Shown here piece by piece: positions 1 through 7,238 of a DNA stretch of 64,000 bases (the stretch's first letter is position 1; each line of letters begins with the position of its first letter). The stretch is from Frankineae bacterium MT45. Its GTDB lineage: Bacteria > Actinomycetota > Actinomycetes > Mycobacteriales > Jatrophihabitantaceae. Made by a program: the position numbers and the translations under genes. Location: contig LT629697.1 in assembly GCA_900100325.1 (NCBI GenBank), positions 186,001-250,000 on the forward strand. Reading direction: 5' to 3'. The notes under the pieces were generated by a model. It made no database searches. It had not been told where the DNA came from and saw nothing but the letters and a program-made list of their open reading frames with translations.

Positions 1-766
1 GCACCGCCGCCGCCCACTCGACCTGCGCCCGGTTCTCACCATCGCTGGGTGACGGCTTCAGCGAGAGCACCAGCCGGAGAGGATCGCGGCCCCACCCGTC
101 GCCGAGCGCCCGGCGCAGCTGCGCCGGGGTGGCCGGGGAGAGCGCGATGGCGGGGTCGGCCACGATGATCAGCCCGTTCGTCCGTCGGGTGTCTCTGCGC
201 TGCAGGAACTCGGCCGTGATCGGATCGCGAACGGTGACGGCCGCCGATCGCGAGGCCAGCGACTGCAGCACGCGGCCGCTCAACTTCGGCATGTCCGGGT
301 ACGCGCCGAGGGACACGAAGATCACGTCACGCCCGACGCAGTTCAAGAGCAGACCGACGACCGGCAGCGCATGGAGCAGTCGCGGCATGCCGGAGCCGAA
401 CATCCCGCCACCGCCGATCGCCACCACGTCCGACGTTAGGAGCGCCTTTATGCCCGCTTTCGACTGCCGGTCCACGACGAGCGCCCGCTCAACCTGCTGG
501 AGGGGTGGTACTCGCGCGGCTTCCTTGGCCAGGACCCGGAGCGGGGTCCCGGCCGGCAGCAGCTCGGCGATGCCGGCCAGGATCGCCTCGTCGCCGGTGT
601 TGCCGTTGCCGTAGTTCCCGATGATCGCGATACTCCGCACGCCACCACGAGCTCGTCCGCGAAGGACGTAGGCCAACTGCGACTGGAGGTCCCCGAAGTT
701 TTCGGGAGCGGCTCGCTCTGAGCGACGCTGACTCCGGCCACTCGTGATTCGCGACTTGATGCCCAC
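1..766 (-). CDS. Polysaccharide pyruvyl transferase family protein (3' end cut by window edge)
   Basis: About 255 residues are visible; the C-terminus lies off the left edge. The N-terminal half carries GNYGNGNTGDEAIL (residues 50–63) and a later GGGGMFGSG (about 118–126). Both fit the CsaB/WcaK pyruvyl transferase family (PF04230), which transfers pyruvate from phosphoenolpyruvate to sugars as a ketal. The GTG start at 766 follows AAAGGGA. An in-frame GTG at residue 43 is a possible shorter start, and the first 40 residues look disordered. It lies 19 bases after the GT4 gene on the same strand, so it is probably in one operon and decorates the glycan made here. The family call is firm; the acceptor sugar is unknown. 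Confidence 0.82.
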   Translation of the reverse strand, partial: MGIKSRITSGRSQRRSERAAPENFGDLQSQLAYVLRGRARGGVRSIAIIGNYGNGNTGDEAILAGIAELLPAGTPLRVLAKEAARVPPLQQVERALVVDRQSKAGIKALLTSDVVAIGGGGMFGSGMPRLLHALPVVGLLLNCVGRDVIFVSLGAYPDMPKLSGRVLQSLASRSAAVTVRDPITAEFLQRRDTRRTNGLIIVADPAIALSPATPAQLRRALGDGWGRDPLRLVLSLKPSPSDGENRAQVEWAAAV

Positions 767-785
767 TGTTCGTCCCTTTCCGGGG

Positions 786-1964
786 TTATCTGCTCCACCG
801 GCGTACCGGTGCTGGTCGCGCCGCCGACTCGCGGCGCTCGGTGTTTGGCTCGGCGAGGAGGCCGGCCACCAGCCGTCGGTAGGCGCCGCTTGTGCCGCGG
901 CTGCTCTCGACGGCGAAGGCTCGGGCCTCGGCGCCCAACTCCTCCCGCAGCACGGCGCTGCCGGAGAGCTGCTTGAGGGAGTCGGCCATAGCCTCGACGT
1001 CGAAGCTGGGGACTCGTATTCCGCAGCCCTTCGGAATCCAGGCCAGCTGCGGAAGGTCGAAGTGGATCACCGGTACGCCGTAGGACATGGCCTCCAGCGC
1101 CGCCAGGCAGAAGCTCTCCTCACGGGAGGAGACGACGAGGTAGGCCGCGTTGCGCAGCAGCGACGCCTTCTCATCGCCCGCCACCCGCCCCACCCACCGG
1201 ATGCCGAGCGGCCCATTGGCGAGGAGGCGCTCAAGCTTGCGGTTCTCCGAAGCGGCGCCAGCTCCGGCAATAACCAGGGGAAACGCGGCATCCCCAGCTA
1301 ACTGATACGACTCGAAGAGCAGATCGATGCCCTTCTGGTAGACATCGATCCGGCCGAGGAAGAGCCCGTACGGGTGGAGCTGCGTTCCGCGTACCGGCAA
1401 TTCACGCGGCACCTCGACGGTGTTGCGGATCAGGTGGACACCGGTCTTCGGGCTCGCCAGTCGCACCTGCGCCTCGTCCGACTCGTTCAGCACGACGATG
1501 TGGCGGTAGGTCGTCAGTAGTCGGCGCTCGATCTTCACCGGCAGGCTGGTCCGGTAACGCTGGGCCATGGCTCGGCCGGAGAGAGCCTGGGCCACGCCGA
1601 GGACGGGACGGCGGGTAACCAGCGGGAGGCAGTTCGACGAGACCGGCGGCGTGAAGCTCTCGACCCAGAGGTCGAAGTCGCTGAAGATCGCGACGAATGG
1701 GAGCGCCAGCGCCCAGAGCAACTGGCCCGCGCGCGGCCCACTCCACAGCACCGGCAGGAAGTGGTAGGCGATGCCGTCGCGGACCTCGACCCGGCGCCGG
1801 TTCCCTGCGGTCACGACGGTTACGTCGTAGTCGGACGCGAGTTCGGCGGCGATCCTCCTGATGACGGTCGGGCCGCCTCCGGCGTAGTACGGATTCTGCT
1901 CGTGGTCAAAGATCGAGAGAATAACCCGCGGCCGCGCCCGCAGCGGCCGTCGCCGCCTCCTCAC
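786..1964 (-). CDS. GT4-family glycosyltransferase
   Basis: A 392-residue retaining GT-B glycosyltransferase. The N-terminal Rossmann domain has a Gly-rich loop (YYAGGGPTVIRR). The C-terminal donor-binding domain contains LGRIDVYQKGIDLL and the family E-x7-E-type segment around EAMSYGVPVIHFD. It likely adds a sugar to a lipid-linked polysaccharide at the inner membrane face. The GTG start at 1964 follows GGGAG at good spacing. It lies 13 bases after the deacetylase gene and 19 before the pyruvyl transferase. It is clearly paralogous to the C-terminal half of the 7239–9779 protein (shared QKGIDLL, FVGRV/WVGRV, VPVI/TPVISFD blocks). Donor and acceptor cannot be read from sequence. Confidence 0.9.
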   Translation of the reverse strand: MRRRRRPLRARPRVILSIFDHEQNPYYAGGGPTVIRRIAAELASDYDVTVVTAGNRRRVEVRDGIAYHFLPVLWSGPRAGQLLWALALPFVAIFSDFDLWVESFTPPVSSNCLPLVTRRPVLGVAQALSGRAMAQRYRTSLPVKIERRLLTTYRHIVVLNESDEAQVRLASPKTGVHLIRNTVEVPRELPVRGTQLHPYGLFLGRIDVYQKGIDLLFESYQLAGDAAFPLVIAGAGAASENRKLERLLANGPLGIRWVGRVAGDEKASLLRNAAYLVVSSREESFCLAALEAMSYGVPVIHFDLPQLAWIPKGCGIRVPSFDVEAMADSLKQLSGSAVLREELGAEARAFAVESSRGTSGAYRRLVAGLLAEPNTERRESAARPAPVRRWSR

Positions 1965-1977
1965 TGCGGCACTCCCA

Positions 1978-2721
1978 TCACGGCGCCGCAGCCAAGTAGA
2001 GCTCCGGAAGTTCCGGAATTCCCTGGGGAAATAGGGCTGCGACCTGGGTACCGTAACTGCGCAGCGCCTCCGCCTTCAGCGCCTGATCTCCCCGGAATTC
2101 GATGGCGTTCACATGGGGTGGCGTCCGATCTTCGGCGCCACCGTGTAGCGCATAGGGCTGATCGGCGTAGTAGACGATCTCCTCGGCCGCGAAGGCAGCC
2201 TCCACCGCCCGGCGCGTCAGGACGTGGTCGACGTGGCCGCCGATGCCGAGCGGACAGAGAACAACCACCCGCCCCGGCGTGCGGTAGCGGCGCAGGGCTT
2301 CGGCGGCGACTCGGAGCGTGGAGTCGTCAGCGCCGGAGACCTTGCCGGCGCTGACGTGCCACCGGTAGGTCGGGTAGACGGCAGCAAACTCGGGTACGAC
2401 GGTCGATAGCAGGCCCAGCGCCCGGTTGGCCGGGACGGGCTTGCGGCGGTACAGCGCCTCGACCAGGTTCAGGTGCGCTGCCTCCACCCCGAGCGAACGT
2501 GCCGCGGCGATGTCCTCGGCCCGTCGGGCCTCGTAGAGAGTGCCGACGTCAGAGAAGGCGCATTGTCTGGCGAATTGACGACCGGAGAGCGTGGAGAGGT
2601 CGCCACCTTCAGAGAAGAGTGTGACGACGGATACCGGCATCACCCGGCGCAGCTCCCGCATCAGCGCGGCGCAGGAGAGGAACGCATCATCAAGGTGCGC
2701 CGACGCCACAATCAGGTGCAT
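1978..2721 (-). CDS. PIG-L/LmbE-family deacetylase
   Basis: From the ATG at 2721 the protein has 247 residues and opens MHLIVASAHLDDAFLSC, matching the Zn-binding AHPDDE-type motif at the N-terminus of LmbE-like de-N-acetylases. A second metal-ligand motif is GGHVDHVLT. Family members remove acetyl groups from GlcNAc-containing lipids, glycans or mycothiol precursors. Here a polysaccharide substrate is likely, given the flanking glycosyltransferases. The frame stays open upstream: an ATG at 2844 and a start at 2997 are possible, but homologous sequence begins at 2721. Asp replaces Glu of the usual DDE, with Ala–Phe following, so activity deserves checking. It is first in the minus-strand operon. 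Confidence 0.78.
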   Translation of the reverse strand: MHLIVASAHLDDAFLSCAALMRELRRVMPVSVVTLFSEGGDLSTLSGRQFARQCAFSDVGTLYEARRAEDIAAARSLGVEAAHLNLVEALYRRKPVPANRALGLLSTVVPEFAAVYPTYRWHVSAGKVSGADDSTLRVAAEALRRYRTPGRVVVLCPLGIGGHVDHVLTRRAVEAAFAAEEIVYYADQPYALHGGAEDRTPPHVNAIEFRGDQALKAEALRSYGTQVAALFPQGIPELPELYLAAAP

Positions 2722-3347
2722 TCCCTCAATCTGACTGCCGGTCCTCCCGCGGCCGCCGACCGGTTGACTGGCCGCCATCAGATCGAGTTCCGCGAGCGCG
2801 GCAATGGCCGTGACGATTTCAGTAGCTGGCCCCGTGACGTTCATATCATTGCCGGCAACGAGGCAGGCGAGCGAAACGCGCACGCGGCCCGCCGGACATG
2901 GATAACACGATGAGACCTGACCCCCCGAAGTCTGGATACGGTCGAGAGCGTAACAGCAAGAACTACGTCCAAACGACGGTCGAAAGTGCGAGATCATTCA
3001 TGCGGGAAAGTGAGCCCACGATCACAAGCTTTCCAGTCGGTAACGAACAGTCAACGAATTTCCGATTGACAGGAATACCTGACTACTGCAATTCGTAAGT
3101 CGTAAACCTCACGGCAACCTGCCGGTCCCTCCTGTTCACCGCACGGTGAAGAATCACCCAGAGAATGCCGTCAAATCGGGCACCAGCCTTCGTCCGGCAA
3201 GGTGGTGTCGCGGATAGTTGAGAGCGTCATTCGACGCCCTTTTCGCATGTATTCTTCGGCTGAACGCGTCGGGGTTCGCCACTCGCCCGATCAACGAGAT
3301 GGCATTCAGCAGAGACAATTGCGGCTATCTAGGGGGATCGATTCGCT
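2722..3347. other. Divergent intergenic region of the polysaccharide locus
   Basis: This A+T-richer gap separates the minus-strand deacetylase operon from the plus-strand glycosyltransferase operon. If the deacetylase begins at 2844, its proximal part is coding. I see no convincing gene in 2998–3347. A TTGACA at 3066–3071 could be a -35 element, but no good -10 follows at 16–18 bases. The strongest element is the inverted repeat at 3135–3150, listed separately. A GGGGG just before 3348 is the likely ribosome-binding site of the GT2 gene. Confidence 0.6.
3135..3150. promoter_or_regulatory. 16-bp inverted repeat, candidate operator
   Basis: TTCACCG and CGGTGAA form perfect 7-base arms around CA. 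It lies between the two divergent polysaccharide operons, so a dimeric regulator bound here could control both. No regulator gene is adjacent. Confidence 0.45.
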
Positions 3348-4208
3348 ATGCCAGAAGCACTTCTGGAAGAGGGTTCAGCACTCCACATCGAGGACGCCGA
3401 ATTCAGCCTCGCTATCCCGGATCGATCGTCCGCGGCGCGCCGACCCAGGTATGCCCTCGCCGCCTCTTGCCAATATCGGCGGCGGGCCTATGACCTCGAT
3501 CTCATCATTCCCGCATTGAACGAAGCACAGCGAATTGGAAAGACGGTAGCGGCGATATCGCAGCAGCTGGAGACCTCCGGTTTCGCCTCCCGGATAACGG
3601 TGGTCGACAACGGCAGCGTGGACGCCACGGCGGCGGCTCTCGACCGACTGCACCTCGCGACTCCGGTACGAGTGATGAGCTGCCGCACCCGCGGCAAGGG
3701 CGCCGCCGTCCGGGCCGGCATCCTGCAGAGCACCGCCCGCTACGTCGGCTACTGCGATGCTGACCTCTCCACGCCGGTCGGATCGATTCCAGACGCGCTC
3801 ACCCGGTTGGAGGCGGGCGCCGCGGTCGTCATCGGCTCGCGGCGCTGCGCCGGCGCCGGCTACGAGGTCCCCCAGCCATTCGTCCGCCGCGTGGGCAGCC
3901 GGGTCTTCAACCGGGCGTCAGCCTCGCTGGTCGGGGGCCTCACCGACACCCAGTGCGGCCTCAAGCTGATGCGCGGCGACCTCGGACGGGAGATCTTCTC
4001 CCAGATGCAGATGGAGGGGTTCGCCTTCGACGTGGAGCTCATCGCCCGCCTGCTCCGCCGTGACACGGACGTCCACGAGCTGCCGATCCGGTGGTCGAAC
4101 GACGAAGCCTCCACCTTCAACGTCGTCTCCGATGGGGTACGGGCCTTTCAGGACGTCTTCCTGGTGCGGCGCATGCTGAGAAAGTCGCACAACTATGCCA
4201 ACCGGTGA
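3348..4208 (+). CDS. GT2-family glycosyltransferase (dolichol-phosphate-sugar synthase-like)
   Basis: A 286-residue inverting GT-A enzyme. After about 48 variable residues the domain starts DLIIPALNEAQRIG, followed by VDNGSVDAT, RGKGAAVRAGI and the metal-binding YCDADLST. This layout resembles polyprenyl-phosphate glucosyl/mannosyltransferases (DPM1/ALG5-like) that load a sugar on undecaprenyl phosphate for use outside the membrane. It fits well with the GT39-like membrane transferase two genes downstream. GGGGG lies about 10 bases before the ATG. Its end overlaps the next gene by 14 bases, suggesting translational coupling. The residues before the catalytic domain may include a mis-assigned start. 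Confidence 0.87.
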   Translation: MPEALLEEGSALHIEDAEFSLAIPDRSSAARRPRYALAASCQYRRRAYDLDLIIPALNEAQRIGKTVAAISQQLETSGFASRITVVDNGSVDATAAALDRLHLATPVRVMSCRTRGKGAAVRAGILQSTARYVGYCDADLSTPVGSIPDALTRLEAGAAVVIGSRRCAGAGYEVPQPFVRRVGSRVFNRASASLVGGLTDTQCGLKLMRGDLGREIFSQMQMEGFAFDVELIARLLRRDTDVHELPIRWSNDEASTFNVVSDGVRAFQDVFLVRRMLRKSHNYANR

Positions 4209-5667
4209 CCGCGCCACCCGACCGAATCCAGGCCGCGGCGCACCCGAGAACCGGCTACTCGTCATCACCAACTGGCGCGACCTGAAGCACCCGCAGTCCG
4301 GCGGGGCCGAGGTGGTCTGCGAGGAACTCGCGGAGTACTTCGCCAGACAGGGGCGAGACGTCCTGCTGCTGACGGCCCACGTGGCCGGGCAGCCCAAGTT
4401 CGAGCGCGTCAACGGCTACGCCATCCGCCGTAGCGGCGGGCAGTTCACCGTCTACGCCGCCGCGCTGCTCTGGCTGCTGCGCAATCGACGACGCATCTCG
4501 GCGGTCATCGACTCGCAGAACGGCATACCGTTCTTCACACCCCTCGCGCTGCCGCGGCGCACCCCGATCCTGCTGCTGCTGCACCACGTGCACCAGGAGC
4601 AGTTCGGCCAGTACTTCCCAGCCCCAGTCGCCGCACTGGGGCGCTGGCTGGAGTCGGCCGGCTCCCGTCTGGTCTACCGCCGCCGTTCGATCATCACAGT
4701 CTCGCCGTCGACCCGGCACCTGGCTCGCAAGCAACTGGCGTTGAAGGGCGAGATGCGGGTGATTCCGCCGGGTTCGCGGCCGGCTCCTGTCGCCGCGGTG
4801 CGTCGCCGAACCGACGCGCCCTCGATCGTCACGGTCGGCCGCCTCGTCCCGCACAAGCGCACGAACCTGGTCATCGCGGCCATGCCCGAACTGTTGCAGC
4901 GGCACCCCCGGCTGCGGTTGAACGTCGTCGGGGGCGGCCCGGAACTCGACGCGCTCCGCGCGGACGTAGAGCGCCTCGGGCTGCACGAATCGGTCACCTT
5001 CCACCCCGACTGCCCGAACCGGACCCGCGACGACCTCCTCTCCACCTCGTGGCTCTGCATCAACGCATCCTCCGGCGAGGGGTGGGGCCTGTCGGTGATC
5101 GAGTCGAACGCCCTCGGCACGCCCGTGCTCGCCTTCGACCGCCCGGGGCTGCGCGACTCCATTCGCGACGGCGCCACCGGCTGGCTGGCCGTCGAGGGGA
5201 GCTCGCTGGCCGACGCCGTCGACAAGGCCCTGGACGAGCTACGCGACGAGAATGCGAAGAGCGCGATCGAGCACACCTGCCGCTCCTGGGCGGCCAACTT
5301 CACCTGGGAGCAGATGGGCGAGAAGGTCGACCACGCCCTGCGGGCCGAGGCTGCCCGCCTCGCACGTGGACGCCACGACCGGCGGCGCTGGAGCGACCTG
5401 GGTGTCGTCGTCCACGTCCCGCGAGAGTGCATCCCGAACGGCTGGGTGCCGGTGCTGCGCCACGAGGACCGCGTCACCAGCAGCGCCGACGGTGTCGCGC
5501 TCTTCCTCGGCGGGGCGGACACCCTTAGTGTTCCGGCTATTCTCACTCGCATCGGGCTGCCGTCGAGCGACGAACGACCCGAGATCTCCATCCGGGTCGC
5601 CCGTGGACCGGACTTCATGGAGCAACTCCCCGCCGCGCCGGAAGTAGCCTCCGCCGATCGTGACTGA
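4195..5667 (+). CDS. GT4-family glycosyltransferase with C-terminal extension
   Basis: A 490-residue GT-B enzyme. N-terminal NWRDLKHPQSGGAEVV gives the acceptor-domain loop. VGRLVPHKRTNLVI and SSGEGWGLSVIESNALGTPV give the donor domain with its conserved glutamates. The catalytic fold ends near residue 385. About 100 further residues follow (from DLGVVVHVPRECIPNG) that are not part of a standard GT4 domain and look globular, with alternating strands. It overlaps its neighbours by 14 and 8 bases, so it sits in a tight operon. Role: sugar addition to the surface polysaccharide precursor; specificity is unknown. Confidence 0.88.
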   Translation: MPTGDRATRPNPGRGAPENRLLVITNWRDLKHPQSGGAEVVCEELAEYFARQGRDVLLLTAHVAGQPKFERVNGYAIRRSGGQFTVYAAALLWLLRNRRRISAVIDSQNGIPFFTPLALPRRTPILLLLHHVHQEQFGQYFPAPVAALGRWLESAGSRLVYRRRSIITVSPSTRHLARKQLALKGEMRVIPPGSRPAPVAAVRRRTDAPSIVTVGRLVPHKRTNLVIAAMPELLQRHPRLRLNVVGGGPELDALRADVERLGLHESVTFHPDCPNRTRDDLLSTSWLCINASSGEGWGLSVIESNALGTPVLAFDRPGLRDSIRDGATGWLAVEGSSLADAVDKALDELRDENAKSAIEHTCRSWAANFTWEQMGEKVDHALRAEAARLARGRHDRRRWSDLGVVVHVPRECIPNGWVPVLRHEDRVTSSADGVALFLGGADTLSVPAILTRIGLPSSDERPEISIRVARGPDFMEQLPAAPEVASADRD

Positions 5668-7237
5668 CCTTCGACCAGCCGACCTCAAGTTCAGCGCGCC
5701 CACTGAATCATCCGATAGATCAAGTGGATCGCGCGCTCCGCTGAGCTGGGCGGCGCCGATCTTCCTCGTCGCCCTGGTGCTGCGACTGCTTCATCTCAAA
5801 AGCGCCTACAACCTCTTCATCGACGAGGTCACCTACTCCGACATCGCCACCAACGTCGCCTCCGGTCATGGGGTGACCTCCTACGGCGCCCCCTTCGACC
5901 TGCACCCGCCGTTGGTCTTCCTCACGCTCGGCGGCGTGATTCGCCTCTTCGGAGTTCACGGGACACCGACGAACGCCATCCTCGCGCTGCGTCCGGTCTC
6001 GGTCGTCTTCGGATCGTTGACCGTCGTGATCTGCTTCCTGCTTGCCCGGCGCCTCACCTCCTCACGTCTGCTGCCGCTAGCGGTCGCCGCCGTCATCGCC
6101 TTCGATCCGTTTCAGATCTCCTTTGATAGCCGGGTGATGCTGGAGGCCGAGGCTCAGTTCTTCGTCGCCCTCACCGTGCTGCTGCTGGCCTGCCGCCACC
6201 AAGCCACGACACCGCGGTCGTCACAATGGTTCACGCTGCTGGCCGGGGTGAGCAGCGGGGCCGCCTTCTGCAGCAAGGAGACGTTCGGCCTCGTCCTGGC
6301 AGCCACCCTTCTGCTGGCGACCTTCACCCGGGCCGCCGGGCCGCGGCGCGTACCCGCCGCGGTCCTGGGCATCGGGGCCGCGATCTATGCGGTCTCCACG
6401 CTGGCGATCTGGCTGACCACCGGCTTCACCCCCTGGTGGAGCGCTCATACCAGCGGGCTCTCACGCCTGGTCGGGACGAAGCAGACAACCGGCTTCAACG
6501 CGGCGACCACCCATGTTTCATTGACGGACCGGCTCTTCGCCAATCTGGGCGACCTCGGCGGCACTTACCTGCTGCTGCTCTGCGGCGGCGTCGCGGCCCT
6601 GCTGCTGCTGTGGCGTCTGCGACTCTGGGAGCGGCGAGCGCCGGTCACGACCGGCGACTCCGCGCGGTCCCTCATCTGTGTCTGGGCGGTCGCCGCCTGC
6701 GGGTACCTGACGTACGCGATGGCCATCGGCTCCCTCGAGGAGCAGATGTACTACATCACCCTGGTGCCGTGCGTACTCTCCCTCGCCGCCGTCGTCCACC
6801 GTCCGGGAGGCAGTAGCCGACTGACCAGGAGAGCCCGCATTCTGTGGGTGTCGGCACTGGCTGCGCTGCTCCTCTTCGACGCAGCCGCCTGGACGCGCAT
6901 CCACTCCAGCGACAACAACCTCTACGCCCAGTTCTTCCAGTGGGAACCCAGCCACGTCGCTGCCGGCAGTCGGGTGTCGGTGACCGAGTACTCGGCCCAG
7001 TTCCTGCTGAAGGACGTCGTCATCGGCCGCTGGTCAACCATCGAGGCCCTCAAACAGAACCAGGCCGACTTCATCCTGCTCAACACCGAACTCGTCCGTC
7101 AGGGCTACGGCGAGGGGAGCCCGGCGTTCTTGAAGTACCTGCAGGAGAACGCCGATCCGGTCTTCACCGCCCACTCCCGAAGCGACGGCGACCTCATCCT
7201 CTTCGACGTGCGCCGGCTCACCGGCGAAGGCGGCTGA
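5660..7237 (+). CDS. Membrane glycosyltransferase, GT39/ArnT-like
   Basis: A 525-residue multipass protein with about ten hydrophobic segments. The first periplasmic-side loop reads LFIDEVTYSDIA, with the acidic pair typical of GT-C enzymes (PMT/ArnT/PF13231) that use polyprenyl-phosphate sugars outside the membrane. HPPLVFLTLGG follows as in the family. The hydrophilic C-terminus is probably extracytoplasmic. The GTG start at 5660 overlaps the upstream gene by 8 bases. It probably transfers a sugar supplied by the GT2 enzyme to a glycan or lipid. No polymerase (Wzy) is recognisable nearby, so a wider role cannot be excluded. Confidence 0.8.
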   Translation: MTDLRPADLKFSAPTESSDRSSGSRAPLSWAAPIFLVALVLRLLHLKSAYNLFIDEVTYSDIATNVASGHGVTSYGAPFDLHPPLVFLTLGGVIRLFGVHGTPTNAILALRPVSVVFGSLTVVICFLLARRLTSSRLLPLAVAAVIAFDPFQISFDSRVMLEAEAQFFVALTVLLLACRHQATTPRSSQWFTLLAGVSSGAAFCSKETFGLVLAATLLLATFTRAAGPRRVPAAVLGIGAAIYAVSTLAIWLTTGFTPWWSAHTSGLSRLVGTKQTTGFNAATTHVSLTDRLFANLGDLGGTYLLLLCGGVAALLLLWRLRLWERRAPVTTGDSARSLICVWAVAACGYLTYAMAIGSLEEQMYYITLVPCVLSLAAVVHRPGGSSRLTRRARILWVSALAALLLFDAAAWTRIHSSDNNLYAQFFQWEPSHVAAGSRVSVTEYSAQFLLKDVVIGRWSTIEALKQNQADFILLNTELVRQGYGEGSPAFLKYLQENADPVFTAHSRSDGDLILFDVRRLTGEGG

Positions 7238-7238
7238 G

